Below are positions 36,543 through 47,352 of a stretch of DNA of 63,889 nt, piece by piece. A program made the position numbers and the translations under genes. Every line of letters starts with the position of its first letter. The stretch's first letter is position 1. The notes beneath the pieces were generated by a model, which worked only from the letters and a program-made list of their open reading frames with translations, had not been told where the DNA came from and did not search any database. Source of the stretch: Nitrincola sp. (lineage in GTDB: Bacteria > Pseudomonadota > Gammaproteobacteria > Pseudomonadales > Balneatricaceae); NCBI GenBank assembly GCA_021208565.1, contig JAJOJN010000043.1, positions 1 through 63,889 of the forward strand, in the 5' to 3' direction.

Positions 36543-36558
36543 AAAAACAAGAAGGTGT

Positions 36559-37752
36559 ATGATGACTGATAAACGCCAAACGGCTGCACTGATCGTGCAT
36601 GAGCCGAAATTCTTTGATGCAACTTCGTTGCAAATTCCCACCCTAAGAATACTTCGAGAAGATGGTACCCTCTACCCTGGTGCTTCACTTCCTGAGATAG
36701 ACCAAACGCTTGCATTAAAAATCTACGATACGTTTTTATTTATCCGAGCCCTAGATGAGCGCTTATTAGCGTCGCAGCGCCAAGGTCGAATCAGTTTTTA
36801 CATGACAGAGACCGGAGAAGAAGCGGCTGACATTGGCAGTACCGCAGCCTTGGCAGATGACGACATGATCATGGCACAGTACCGTGAACAAGGTGCATTA
36901 GCGTTTCGCGGGTTTACGCCCGATCAGTTTATGAATCAGCTCTTTTCTAACGAAAAGGATCTTGGCAAAGGCCGACAGATGCCGATTCATTATGGCTCCA
37001 GCGAGCTTCACTATATGACCGTCTCTTCTACCCTAGGCACACAACTTCCACATGCAACGGGATATGCCTTTGCTCTGAAAGCCCAGCAAAAACCCAACTG
37101 TGTGTTGTGTTTTTTCGGTGAAGGTGCGGCCTCTGAAGGGGACTTTCATGCAGCGCTTAATATGGCGGGCGTATTCAAAGTTCCAGTGATTTTCTTCTGC
37201 CGCAACAACGGTTATGCGATCTCAACACCAGCACATGAACAGTATGCAGGTGATGGCATTGCGCCTCGTGGAGTGGGTTATGGTCTTAAAACCATTCGGG
37301 TTGATGGTAATGACGTTTTTGCTGTACTCAAAGCCACTCAAGAAGCACGTAAACTGGCGGTCGAACAGCATCAACCCGTATTAATTGAAGCCATGACCTA
37401 TCGTTTGGGTGCTCACTCCAGTTCCGATGATCCCAGTGGTTACCGCAATAAATCAGAAGAGGATACTTGGCGTGCCAAATGTCCGGTGATGCGCTTAAAG
37501 AACTGGTTAATTCATCAACACTGGTGGGATGAAGAACAGGATAGCCAACGCAAGCAGTTTCATCGGGATGCCATCGTGGCAGCCATGAAAAAAGCGGAAA
37601 AGCTACCCGCCCCGCCACTAAATGATCTGTTCACTGACGTTTATGACACCCTACCTTGGCATCTAAAAGAACAACAGGCTGAACTCGTTTCACATCTGCG
37701 TAAATATCCTGACGCCTATCCTAAATCAGCCGGGAGGTTAGGTGATGAGTAA
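36559..37752 (+). CDS. bkdA1: Branched-chain 2-oxoacid dehydrogenase E1 alpha subunit
   Basis: 397 residues from ATG 36559, behind AAGAAGG at 36548-36554. Thiamine diphosphate/Mg2+ motif [20 protein letters not shown] ends at the NN pair in CRNNGYAIS. The phosphorylation-loop region [17 protein letters not shown] is conserved with eukaryotic BCKDH E1alpha, where its serines are kinase targets. It decarboxylates the 2-oxoacids of Leu, Ile and Val. The stop overlaps the E1beta start by 8 nt. Confidence 0.93.
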   Translation: MMTDKRQTAALIVHEPKFFDATSLQIPTLRILREDGTLYPGASLPEIDQTLALKIYDTFLFIRALDERLLASQRQGRISFYMTETGEEAADIGSTAALADDDMIMAQYREQGALAFRGFTPDQFMNQLFSNEKDLGKGRQMPIHYGSSELHYMTVSSTLGTQLPHATGYAFALKAQQKPNCVLCFFGEGAASEGDFHAALNMAGVFKVPVIFFCRNNGYAISTPAHEQYAGDGIAPRGVGYGLKTIRVDGNDVFAVLKATQEARKLAVEQHQPVLIEAMTYRLGAHSSSDDPSGYRNKSEEDTWRAKCPVMRLKNWLIHQHWWDEEQDSQRKQFHRDAIVAAMKKAEKLPAPPLNDLFTDVYDTLPWHLKEQQAELVSHLRKYPDAYPKSAGRLGDE

Positions 37753-38722
37753 GATGAATTTATTGCAGGCGATCAATAACGCCTTAGATATTGCACTGTC
37801 CAGTAACGACAAAGCCTTATGCTTCGGTGAGGATGTCGGACATTTTGGCGGTGTGTTTAGAGCCACCAGCCACCTTCAAGAGAGGTACGGCAAGCATCGT
37901 TGCTTTAACACGCCACTGACCGAGCAAGGTATTGTTGGTTTTGCCAATGGCCTAGCCGCCCAAGGAATGACGGCGATAGCGGAAATACAGTTTGCCGATT
38001 ATATCTTTCCGGCCTTTGATCAGATCGTCAACGAAACCGCCAAATTCCGGTATCGTTCAGGTAATGAATTTAACGTCGGGGGCATCACTATTCGCACTCC
38101 ATACGGAGGTGGTATCAACGGTGGCCATTACCATTCACAGTCACCTGAAGCCTATTTTACCCACACGCCCGGCTTAAAAGTGGTCGTACCTCGTAATCCC
38201 GAGCAGGCTAAGGGATTACTCTTAGCCGCCATTCGCGACCCAAACCCGGTTATTTTCTTTGAACCCAAACGCATCTATCGCGCATCTGTGGGTGAAGTGC
38301 CCGATGATGATTACCAACTGCCCTTGGGTAAAGCCGAGGTGGTTCGTGAGGGCAAGGACATCACCTTGGTAGCCTGGGGTGCTCAAATGGAAGCCATCGA
38401 AAAAGCAGCCGATCTTGCCGAAAAAGATGGCATCTCCTGCGAACTGATCGATTTACGCACATTATTGCCTTGGGACAGAGACACGCTAGCTGAGTCCGTT
38501 AAAAAAACTGGACGATTGATTATCAACCACGAAGCGCCCAAAACTTCCGGTTTTGGTGCAGAAATCGCGGCGGCCATTCAAGAAGCCTGCTTTTTGCATT
38601 TGGAATCTCCCATATTGCGTGTCACCGGTCTGGATACCCCCTTCCCGCTTGCACTGGAGAAGGAATACTTACCGGATCATCTGAAAACCTATGAAGCTAT
38701 TATCACGAGCATCAATTACTAA
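37745..38722 (+). CDS. bkdA2: Branched-chain 2-oxoacid dehydrogenase E1 beta subunit
   Basis: 325 residues from ATG 37745 with GGAGG upstream. Transketolase pyrimidine-domain motifs include [16 protein letters not shown] and [17 protein letters not shown]. The C-terminal transketolase domain is present, and the protein ends in the [11 protein letters not shown] block of E1beta. Forms an alpha2beta2 heterotetramer with BkdA1. Confidence 0.93.
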   Translation: MSKMNLLQAINNALDIALSSNDKALCFGEDVGHFGGVFRATSHLQERYGKHRCFNTPLTEQGIVGFANGLAAQGMTAIAEIQFADYIFPAFDQIVNETAKFRYRSGNEFNVGGITIRTPYGGGINGGHYHSQSPEAYFTHTPGLKVVVPRNPEQAKGLLLAAIRDPNPVIFFEPKRIYRASVGEVPDDDYQLPLGKAEVVREGKDITLVAWGAQMEAIEKAADLAEKDGISCELIDLRTLLPWDRDTLAESVKKTGRLIINHEAPKTSGFGAEIAAAIQEACFLHLESPILRVTGLDTPFPLALEKEYLPDHLKTYEAIITSINY

Positions 38723-38748
38723 TTTGCCGATTCAGTTTGGAGTAAGCC

Positions 38749-40015
38749 ATGAAAATTGATTTTATCCTGCCTGATATTGGTGAAGGCATTGTTGAGTGTG
38801 AACTGGTCGAGTGGCGCATCGCAGAAGGTGAAACCATCACAGAAGATCAACCTGTTGCGGATGTAATGACCGATAAGGCCTTGGTCGAAATCACCTCCAT
38901 GTATAACGGTGTGATCAGTAAACTCTACTATCAGCAAGGCGATATCGCTAAGGTTCACCAACCCTTATTTGAGATAGAAGTAGAATCTGAACCAGACGCC
39001 ATAGAAGAAAACCTAGAAACAATTGAAACAGAAACCCTAAATACACAGATCAAACAGTCTAAGACAACGAGCGTTAGTCAATGCCCACTTGGGACTGCTA
39101 ATGCTGTTACCAATAAACCGATTGCCAGCCCAGCGGTTAGACGCCTAGCTCGAGAGTTGCAAGTAGATCTGAACGCCGTTGAGGGCAGTGGCAAAAACGG
39201 TCGTATCTACAAAGAGGATCTACACCAACATCTCCAGCATTATGCTCAAGAACATCACGACACCAATATTAAGCCAAGTGAAAAAGGGACGCCAAGTCAA
39301 AGGGATAAGGTGCATAAAACCGAGAGCATCAAAAGGCATCAAGGCTCTAATGGCCAAACAGATGCAAGATTCGGTAAGCAGTATTCCTCACTTCACTTAT
39401 GCAGATGAACTGGATGTCACCGAGTTAGAAGTAGTCCGTGATACCTTAAAGCCAAGTTTTGAAGCGGAAGGCTTACGCTTGAGTCTGATGCCGCTGTTTA
39501 TTAAGGCACTCTCGCTAACCTTACAGGAACATCCATTACTGAACAGTCGTGTTAATGAAGACTGTACCGAGATCCTCTACCAAGAAGATCATAACATTGG
39601 CTTTGCGGTAGATACCCCATCTGGTTTGATGGTGCCCAATATTAAGGGCGTGCAACACATGAGCCTATTTGAAGTGGCGGAAGAGATGAACCAACTGATA
39701 GACACGGCGCGACTCGGCAAGCTGACTTCTCAGCAGATGAAAGGTGGCACGATTACTCTGTCTAATATCGGTGTGTTAGGGGGAACAGTGGCCACACCGA
39801 TTATTAACAAACCGGAAGTGGCTATCGTAGCCTTGGGTAAAATACAAAAGTTGCCTCGTTTTGATGAAAACGATCAGGTGGTTGCACGAAAAATCATGCA
39901 GATCAGCTGGTCTGGTGATCATCGCATTATTGATGGTGCCAGCATGGCGCGCTTCTGCAATACTTGGAAAGCTTACTTGGAAAACCCAATCAGCATGTTA
40001 AGCAAACTACGCTAA
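38749..40015 (+). CDS. bkdB: Branched-chain 2-oxoacid dehydrogenase E2, dihydrolipoamide acyltransferase (frameshifted)
   Basis: The N-terminal lipoyl domain has VMTDKALVEITS with the lipoylated Lys near residue 44. A peripheral subunit-binding domain follows (SPAVRRLARELQVDL and GSGKNGRIYKEDL). The catalytic domain ends SGDHRIIDGASMARFCNTW with the acyltransferase His. The frame break near 39333 is one extra A in AAAA. Repaired length is about 421 residues. No E3 (lipoamide dehydrogenase) gene follows, so E3 is presumably shared from elsewhere. Confidence 0.92.
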
Positions 40016-40030
40016 CAAGGCCTTTTGCTA

Positions 40031-41866
40031 ATGACGCGCCCTTTGCTGCAACAGTTTTATATTAACGAGGAACAGTCCATCTATCTGATGAGCCATGAAG
40101 ATGCTCAAAAGATTAAAGACTGGGTGCAGCTCTGTATGGATCAGCTCAGATTGCTGGGCTTTTCCGATATAGAATTTATCGGTAAGGGCGCGTACGGTTT
40201 TGTGTTTGCTGGGCGATCCGACGAAGAATGTGACTATGTGTTTAAATTCTCGCGCATCAACCTACCGCAAGCGGTGCAGGATCGACTGGAAGATGAAGCC
40301 TGGATGCAAAGCCAAGTGTTGCATCATGGTATACCTGCCGTTAGCGAATACACCCGTATTTCACGTCAATCGGTACTAATGATGGAACGCGCAGCGGGGA
40401 TGGATCTCGAAGCCTTTTCCATTCAGCAAGGCCCCCTTTCACCACGACTGATCATTAAGATTGCTGCACAACTGGTCGAAATCTTAGCAGCCCTAAGAGC
40501 CTTTAGGCTTGATGATCAACCCGCGCCCATCGTTCACGGCGATATCAAACCCTCCAATATCGTGTTTGACCCGATTCGCGAACAGGTCAAACTGATTGAT
40601 TGGGGTTCCAGTGTGTTTGCGCAACAGGATGCTGATGGCCAGCCCGTCATTGCACCTGGATTAAGCAGTTTAAGTGAAGATCTTCATACCACCAATGCAC
40701 GTCTCGGCGATGTTTACTTTATCGGTGAAGAGCAACTCAACGGTGAACTCAGCTCTCCACGTTTTGACGAGCAAGGATTGGCGGGAACGCTTTATGCACT
40801 GGCTTCCGGACAGTCCTGTCGCTATGGTTATGAAGCAATTCCAGTCACTGCTTTAGGACTTCCAGAAGCTTTTGCCATCACACTGCAAACATTGTTGGCC
40901 GGTAAGGCGGAAGAAAAACGCCAAGCTGGCGATTACTTAATTTCGCAAATGCCTTATATCAAACGCTGGAGCCTGCCCGAATTAGAAAAACCGATTGAAA
41001 AGCCTCTGATCCCTGTCTGGGTGTTTCAAGAACAACACAGCATGGAAACGGTGGTTTACAGCTCACGCAAGAGCTTTCTGCGTGAAGGTCACTTGGATGC
41101 GTCACTCTTGAATGACATTAATGACGTTGAACTGGAAAAATACTATAAAAACTTTATGCACGGCATGGGAAGTACTGAGCGTGCATTTCTCTGTGCCGTC
41201 AGTCGCTTAGGCAAATATCCGGTTTTAGGGGGCTTAGCGATACGTTGGGAGGACAAGGAGATATTCATCGACTCTAGTCTCAACCTACATGACGCCAAGT
41301 TGAGACAACCCTTCACACATGCTGTGAATACCCTCGTTACCTTAGCAAGAGCCATTCATCGCGAAGGGGTATTTAAGTGCTGTTTTTTTGATGCGAAAAC
41401 AACGCTTCATTTGCAAAGAGAAAACGAACAACAGCGCTTTAACCCTCCGCCTGAACTGCTCATCCCTTTCGAGGTGACACAGGCTCCCTTAAGTGAGGAC
41501 ACGAGCCGAAACCACTCTTACTTTGAGGATGGCGAAGACCCTGATGAGTTTTTGCAGCTACCGGACACTATTATGCGAGAAATTGCTTACCTGAATGAGA
41601 TACGCCACACCGGATTAATTATTTTTGAAGCGCTTCCCACGCATCTTAAAATTCATAATGACTATGTGCTGTTAGACCCCGATAGAAAAGCTGACTTTAA
41701 GGCCTCGTTAAAGCGTATCGTAGAGGCATTGCCGGATATTGATGGTTTAGGCGTGTCTGGATTTATGAAAATGCCTTATAAAAATACCCGAGAATTTACC
41801 CGACAAGTTCGGGTGCCCGATCATTTTTACCCCAAAAACCCTAAGGCAAAAGCGGCCTATAAGTAG
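40031..41866 (+). CDS. Hanks-type Ser/Thr protein kinase-like protein in the bkd operon
   Basis: 611 residues from ATG 40031, only 15 nt after bkdB. The glycine loop is GKGAYGFVFAGR near 52-63, followed by a VFKFSR Lys. The catalytic loop is IVHGDIKPSNIVF (HGD in place of HRD), and the metal-binding motif is DWG rather than DFG. All catalytic residues appear present. The C-terminal 300 residues are not a recognised domain. No transmembrane segment is seen. Its location suggests it phosphorylates a component of the dehydrogenase or its regulator; this is inference. Confidence 0.78.
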   Translation: MTRPLLQQFYINEEQSIYLMSHEDAQKIKDWVQLCMDQLRLLGFSDIEFIGKGAYGFVFAGRSDEECDYVFKFSRINLPQAVQDRLEDEAWMQSQVLHHGIPAVSEYTRISRQSVLMMERAAGMDLEAFSIQQGPLSPRLIIKIAAQLVEILAALRAFRLDDQPAPIVHGDIKPSNIVFDPIREQVKLIDWGSSVFAQQDADGQPVIAPGLSSLSEDLHTTNARLGDVYFIGEEQLNGELSSPRFDEQGLAGTLYALASGQSCRYGYEAIPVTALGLPEAFAITLQTLLAGKAEEKRQAGDYLISQMPYIKRWSLPELEKPIEKPLIPVWVFQEQHSMETVVYSSRKSFLREGHLDASLLNDINDVELEKYYKNFMHGMGSTERAFLCAVSRLGKYPVLGGLAIRWEDKEIFIDSSLNLHDAKLRQPFTHAVNTLVTLARAIHREGVFKCCFFDAKTTLHLQRENEQQRFNPPPELLIPFEVTQAPLSEDTSRNHSYFEDGEDPDEFLQLPDTIMREIAYLNEIRHTGLIIFEALPTHLKIHNDYVLLDPDRKADFKASLKRIVEALPDIDGLGVSGFMKMPYKNTREFTRQVRVPDHFYPKNPKAKAAYK

Positions 41867-41874
41867 CTAGGTTT

Positions 41875-42726
41875 TTAGCGCACTGCTTCTTGGGTGTTTT
41901 CCAGAAATGTAGAGATTAGATTTAACACCGCCTCGGTCTGCTCTGCATGTGGAATATGACCACACTGTGCAATGGTAGCCTGTTGCCCACGCCCTTTGAT
42001 GCCTTCGGCGATACGAACCGACAAACTGGCAGGTCCATATTCATCCGAGTCACCGTGCATCGCCAGTACCGGAGAAGTAATTCTGGGTAGGTAAGGATAA
42101 ATAGTCCAACTACTGAACTCATCAGACAACCAGGTTTCTGTCCACGCATCTAACACCCAGCGTGTTTTATCACCATGCCACTTTCTAAGCTTATTGAACG
42201 ATTCTGTGTGTGCAAAAAACTGTTTTGCTTCTTCAATTCCTTCCACCAAACGATCATGGATTTCAACCGGTGCCGCCAAGGTAATCACCGCTTTGCACTG
42301 ATTGGCATGCAACGCCGCTATGGCAATGGCCATGGCACCGCCAACACTGTGACCGACAAGGCAACACTGTTGAATAGCCAGTGATTGGCACAAAGCAGGA
42401 AAGATGACATCAGCCTCTTCGGTAATAAAATCATAGGATGGTAGCGCCTGACGGGGTGTTGACTGCCCAAACCCTAAGCGATCGTAAGCGATCACAGGGC
42501 GTTGCAAATGCTCGGCTAATTGTTGTGGAAAACTGCGCCACTGAGCAACACTGCCAAGGGAGTCATGCAGCAGTAACATGGGAATATCAGAACGAATGAC
42601 TTCAGGCAACCAGGATCGCACAAAGACCTGTCCACCGGGGACCTCAACAAAACGATCCGAAATGTGCGTTTTGTTAGATGAACTCTGATTAATCGCTCTA
42701 TCCGTTTGTATCGTCATGCTATTCAT
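41875..42726 (-). CDS. Alpha/beta hydrolase
   Basis: 283 residues with the nucleophile elbow LVGHSVGGAMAIA near 130, oxyanion region LLLHDSLGS, acid in MHGDSDEYGP and catalytic His in CGHIPHAEQTE. No signal peptide. It converges on the kinase gene and is 15 nt downstream of the PaaY-like gene, so it is probably the last gene of the ABC uptake operon. Substrate unknown. Confidence 0.82.
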   Translation of the reverse strand: MNSMTIQTDRAINQSSSNKTHISDRFVEVPGGQVFVRSWLPEVIRSDIPMLLLHDSLGSVAQWRSFPQQLAEHLQRPVIAYDRLGFGQSTPRQALPSYDFITEEADVIFPALCQSLAIQQCCLVGHSVGGAMAIAIAALHANQCKAVITLAAPVEIHDRLVEGIEEAKQFFAHTESFNKLRKWHGDKTRWVLDAWTETWLSDEFSSWTIYPYLPRITSPVLAMHGDSDEYGPASLSVRIAEGIKGRGQQATIAQCGHIPHAEQTEAVLNLISTFLENTQEAVR

Positions 42727-42741
42727 ACTGCCTTCTTACCG

Positions 42742-43341
42742 TCAGATTCCACTGGTTTTCTTGGGCTTTAAACTACCGGCATCTATTCGAGGGCGATTCT
42801 CTTCCACTTCAGTTAAGGGATCACAAAGCACTAAGCTTTCATGACACCTCTCGGACAAGCGTTGATATATCGCCGTGCCTTTTCGTTTCCAAGCGATTTC
42901 ATCCTCGGATAGCTGCCTCACTACCTTAGCGGGAGCGCCAACAATTAAAGACGCTTCTTCACAGGTAAAGTTGGCTTTGACAAAGGCCGTTGCAGCCACA
43001 AAGGATCGTGCAGCAATGACGGCATTATCCATCACCACTGCATTCATCCCGATTAAGGCATCTTCACCCACGATACAGCCATGCAGTACCGCCCCATGTC
43101 CAACATGCCCATTCACCTCAACCACCGTATCGGAACCAGGAAACCCATGCATGACACAGGTGTCTTGAACGTTACTGCCCTGCTTTAGAATGATTCGACC
43201 AAAATCACCACGCAAGCATGCATTAGGCCCCACATAACACCCAGGACCTACCAGAACATCACCAATTAACACGGCTGTAGGGTGCACATAAGCAGTCGGA
43301 TCGACAACCGGTGTTACTGAATCAATTCGATAACAAGGCAT
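42742..43341 (-). CDS. PaaY/CaiE-like hexapeptide-repeat protein (gamma carbonic anhydrase fold)
   Basis: 199 residues. It is a left-handed beta helix of imperfect hexapeptide repeats from about residue 10 to 140, with metal-binding histidines in [19 protein letters not shown]. The C-terminus is helical and extended as in PaaY, a thioesterase linked to phenylacetate catabolism. No paa genes are here; the neighbours are branched-chain amino acid transport genes. The role may be a CoA-ester thioesterase in this pathway (inference). Confidence 0.75.
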   Translation of the reverse strand: MPCYRIDSVTPVVDPTAYVHPTAVLIGDVLVGPGCYVGPNACLRGDFGRIILKQGSNVQDTCVMHGFPGSDTVVEVNGHVGHGAVLHGCIVGEDALIGMNAVVMDNAVIAARSFVAATAFVKANFTCEEASLIVGAPAKVVRQLSEDEIAWKRKGTAIYQRLSERCHESLVLCDPLTEVEENRPRIDAGSLKPKKTSGI

Positions 43342-43382
43342 GTTTCGCTCCTAAGACAACTGTGGTTCGTTGATACATAACA

Positions 43383-44378
43383 TTACTTAAAGTTTTTGCG
43401 ATAGAACTTCTGGAACTCACCGACAAAACCGGCACGGAACATCAATACACATAGGATAAAGATCACCCCAAGGATCACATCTACCCAATCCCCTAATGGA
43501 CTTTGTGCTAGTTGATGTTCAAGACTGATCACGAAAGCAGCGCCAATCACTGGACCCAATAATGTTCCTACACCACCAACCAATGTCATCAGAATCACTT
43601 CACCCGACATGTGCCAATGCGCATCCGTCAAGGACGCCAGCTGGAAAACGATGGTTTTGACAGAACCCGCTAGTCCAGCAAGTGCCGCGGAAATAGTGAA
43701 TGCAACTAGCTTATATCGATCGACGTTATAGCCCAAAGAGACAGCACGAGGTTCGTTCTCTTTAATGGCTTTTAACACATGGCCATAAGGTGAATGAACA
43801 ATACGCTGAACCAGTGCAAAGCCAAAAATAAACACTGCCAATACAAAATAGTACATGGCTAAGTTATTTTGCAGATCGATGAAACCGAGCAACATTCCCC
43901 TTGGAATACCATGCATACCATCCTCACCGCGAGTAAACGGCGACTGCAGATAAAAGAAAAAGACTAGCTGAGCCAATGCCAGGGTAATCATCGCAAAGTA
44001 AATGCCTTGACGACGAATCGCCACCACACCAAAAGCAAAACCCAGTAAAGTAGCCGCTGAAGTTGCAATAATAATCGCCATTTCAGGACTAAAACCGGAA
44101 TAGGTCGTTAGCAGATAACCCGTGGTATAGCCACCTGTCGCCAAAAAGGCCGCATGACCAAAAGATAATAAACCGACATACCCCAATAAAAGGTTAAAGG
44201 CAATTGCAAACAGGGCAAAACACAACACCTTCATTAGAAAGACAGGATAAAATACCATAGGCGCAACCAACGCAAAGGCAACCAATACCCCATACAAAAT
44301 CATGTTTCGACGTGCCGCTCTTTGCTTGGATTCCAAATAAGCTTTTCGTGAATGTGTTTTAATTGTTGAAGTCGACAT
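43383..44378 (-). CDS. livM: Branched-chain amino acid ABC transporter permease LivM
   Basis: 331 residues from ATG 44378 (MSTSTIKTHSRKAYLESKQR). About eight to ten spans include the LivM hallmark NLLLGYVGLLSFGHAAF and the EAA loop KAIKENEPRAVSLGYNVDRY. It starts 1 nt after the livH stop. Forms the inner-membrane channel with LivH. Frame intact. Confidence 0.9.
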   Translation of the reverse strand: MSTSTIKTHSRKAYLESKQRAARRNMILYGVLVAFALVAPMVFYPVFLMKVLCFALFAIAFNLLLGYVGLLSFGHAAFLATGGYTTGYLLTTYSGFSPEMAIIIATSAATLLGFAFGVVAIRRQGIYFAMITLALAQLVFFFYLQSPFTRGEDGMHGIPRGMLLGFIDLQNNLAMYYFVLAVFIFGFALVQRIVHSPYGHVLKAIKENEPRAVSLGYNVDRYKLVAFTISAALAGLAGSVKTIVFQLASLTDAHWHMSGEVILMTLVGGVGTLLGPVIGAAFVISLEHQLAQSPLGDWVDVILGVIFILCVLMFRAGFVGEFQKFYRKNFK

Positions 44379-44379
44379 G

Positions 44380-45273
44380 TTATGCCTCCTTTCCAAATAG
44401 ACCGGCTGGGCGAACCAATAAGACAATGACCATGACCAAGAAAATGACGGTGCTTGAGGCCTCTGGATAATACACTTTGGTTAAGCCTTCAATGATCCCC
44501 ATCGCAAGGCCAGTAAAGATAGACCCAATGATCGATCCCATACCACCGATAACCACAACGGCAAAAACAATGATCAGTATATTTCCACCCATCACTGGTG
44601 TGACTGAATAAATAGGCGCAGCCAGTACACCCGCGAAGGCTGCTAACATGACACCAAAACCGTAAGTTAAACTGACCAATAATGGAACATTAATACCGAA
44701 GGCTTGCATCAGTTTTGAGTTCTCAGTTCCGGCACGCAGGTATGAACCCAGTTTGGTTTTCTCAATCATGAACCAAGTTCCAAAGCACACCACTAAAGCC
44801 GCCACAATAACCCAAGCACGATAGTAAGGCAGGAACATAAAGCCTAGGTTTATACCCCCTCTAAACACTTCAGGTATCGCATAACGCATCCCAGAAACAC
44901 CATAGATATTGGTGAGAACGCCCTGAATAACCAGCGCCACCCCAAAGTGAGCAGCAAACTGTAAAGATGATCTTCATTAGCGATTTTTTCGGAGTAGGAA
45001 ATATTCAATCAATATTCCAAGCGTACCGACGATCAAAGGTGCCAGAAATAAGGCCACCCAATAATTAATGCCAAGGGTATTAAATAAAAACCACTGTGCA
45101 AAAGCGCACCCCAGCATATAAAAATGCACCCATGGGCAAAAGTTAATAATCTTAAGCAAACCGAATATAACGGCCAAACCTAAACTTAATAAGGCATAAA
45201 AGGCGCCATTAATCAGTCCAAGCAAAAGCTGACCTGAGAGTACGGCAACAGGTACTCCGAATATCATGCTCAT
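44380..45273 (-). CDS. livH: Branched-chain amino acid ABC transporter permease LivH (multiple indels)
   Basis: The LivH start GLINGAFYALLSLGLAVIFG is clear. The next conserved block should read NFAHGAFYMLGA but reads NFCPWVHFYMLG, which three extra single bases between 45110 and 45150 would explain without a lasting frame change. Frame is then lost at A6 near 44980 and at GGGG near 44955. The remainder (VIQGVLTNIYG to LVRPAGLFGKEA) is normal. Repaired length is about 297 residues. Confidence 0.85.
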
Positions 45274-45349
45274 AATGAATATCCCAGTTAAAAATAACTT
45301 TCAGTCAAACATTCTGAAGGCGCGCTCACAAATGAGCGCGCCACACAGA

Positions 45350-46562
45350 TTAGTTGTTAACCAGTCTGCATACACTTTCAGAGAGTGGACGGTAAGCTTC
45401 ATCAGCAGGAATGGTACGAATGATGTTGTAGAGATCCCATTCATTCGTAGATTCTGCCGGTGTTTTTACCTGAGCAAGATACATATCATGGACCATACGA
45501 CCGTCTTCACGAATGATGCCGTTAGTCGCAAACATATCGTTGATCGGTGTATCCATCATGTGACGACGAACAGTTTGGGTATCATCCGTACCTGTGGCTT
45601 GCACAGCATTCAGATAATGCATGGTGCTGGAGTAAATACCCGCATGAACCATACCTGGACGAACGCCGGTTCTTTCCATAAAACGATCAGCCCATGCACG
45701 GGTCTCATCATTCATGTCCCAGTACCAACCTGTGGTCAACTGAATACCCTGAGCCGCTTCTACGCCCAACGCATGTACGTCATTTAAAAAGACCACCATG
45801 GCGGCAATTGATTGACCTGATTGAGTCAAACCAAACTCACCCGCTGTGGTAATCGCATTAATGGTATCAGAGCCAGCGTTAGCTAAACCAATAACATCCG
45901 CACCAGAACTTTGTGCTTGAAGAATAAAGGAAGAGAAATCGCCTGTTGGGAATGGATGACGAACCTTTTGTACTACGGTACCACCATTTGCAGTCACAAC
46001 CCTCTCAATATCGGCTTCCAGCGCATGACCAAATGCGTAGTCTGCGGTTAAGATAAACCAGGATTTACCCCCTTCGTCAACCACCGCTTTTGCCGTACCA
46101 TTAGCTAAGGGATAGGTATCGTAAACATAGTGAATATGGTTAGGCGTACAATGTTCGTTGGTGATACTGGAAGCCGCCGATCCTGAGATAATCGCTAACT
46201 TATCCGCGCGCTCGATGATGTTAACCGCAGCCAGGGCTACAGAGGTGGCGACCATACCGGCAACCATATCCACACCATCAGCCTCAATCCATTGACGCAC
46301 CGTACTGGATGCGACATCGGGGCTATTACGGTCATCTGCACTCACAACACGGATAGGGGCACCGTTGACTTGACCGCCAAAATCCTCAACCGCCATTCTC
46401 AAGGCTGTCAGTCCATTAGGACCTGCCAGATCACGATAGGTACCGGACATATCAGCCAGGTAACCGATACGGACTTCGTTATCAGAGATAGCAGCCTGTG
46501 CAGCACTTGCGATCATTGTTGATGCAACCGCTGCAGTGAGGAGTTTTTTTCATTGTTTTCAT
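45350..46562 (-). CDS. Branched-chain amino acid-type ABC substrate-binding protein (frameshifted in signal peptide)
   Basis: Periplasmic binding protein type 1 (LivK/Peripla_BP_6 family), about 403 residues. With A7 at 46544-46550 reduced to A6, ATG 46562 gives a signal peptide MKTMKKLLTAAVASTMIASA cleaved near AQA. The mature protein starts VRIGYLADMSGTYRDLAGPN. It has no lipobox. The ligand could be leucine-type amino acids or a related amide; context with liu and bkd favours Leu/Ile/Val. Confidence 0.85.
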
Positions 46563-46629
46563 AGTGTTTCTCCATTGCCATATTGGCTTTTTATTTTTGT
46601 TGTTAACGTCAAACACGTTTTGTAGCTGA

Positions 46630-47352
46630 CTAGACGCCTAAATAGGTATTCAGTAAGTCTTGCTTTTGAGCCAGTTCAGACGCTTGAATTTCTTCAACAA
46701 TCTGACCATGTTCCATCAGGTAATGACGATCCGCCAAGGGTGCAGCGAAGCGAAAATTCTGCTCAACCAACACAATGGTTAAGCCTTTCTCTTTTAGTTT
46801 GATCAAGACTTCGGCTAACTTTTGCACAATTACGGGGGCTAAACCTTCTGTGATCTCGTCCAAAAGCAGCAAATTCGCGCCTGTTCGTAAAATTCTTGCC
46901 ATGGCAAGCATCTGCTGTTCACCACCTGAAAGGCGCGTTCCTTGACTGAAACGACGCTCATAAAGATTGGGGAACATGTCATAGATTTCATCGAGACTCA
47001 TACCACCACTGCGAACGGTTGGCGGTAACATCAAATTTTCTTCCACATTGAGACTGGAAAAGATCCCGCGCTCCTCTGGACAGTAGCCTACACCTAGGCG
47101 GGCAATATGATGAGCCTGGGTAGAAATGGTTTCGCGACCATTAATCATAATCGAGCCGGTTCGATTACCCACCATATTCATAATGGATTTTAATGTTGTG
47201 CTCCGACCTGAACCATTGCGCCCCAAAAGTGTTACCAACTCACCCCGACGTACCAACATATCGATACCATGGAGAATATGAGATTCACCGTAAAATGCAT
47301 GCAGATCTGTGATCTTAAGCTGCTCATAATTGGGTTTAATTGAATCCGTCAT
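46630..47352 (-). CDS. livF: Branched-chain amino acid ABC transporter ATP-binding protein LivF
   Basis: 240 residues. The Walker A loop reads GRNGSGRSTT, with Arg in place of the usual Lys. Signature LSGGEQQMLAMARIL and Walker B LLLLDEITEGLAPVI are normal. Its start abuts the livG stop (1-nt overlap). The K-to-R change should be checked because this Lys contacts ATP phosphates, though the partner LivG has a canonical site. Confidence 0.88.
   Translation of the reverse strand: MTDSIKPNYEQLKITDLHAFYGESHILHGIDMLVRRGELVTLLGRNGSGRSTTLKSIMNMVGNRTGSIMINGRETISTQAHHIARLGVGYCPEERGIFSSLNVEENLMLPPTVRSGGMSLDEIYDMFPNLYERRFSQGTRLSGGEQQMLAMARILRTGANLLLLDEITEGLAPVIVQKLAEVLIKLKEKGLTIVLVEQNFRFAAPLADRHYLMEHGQIVEEIQASELAQKQDLLNTYLGV

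Noticed and set aside
45266..45787. 173-codon plus-strand frame over the binding-protein gene
   Set aside because: Shadow of the conserved periplasmic binding protein on the other strand.
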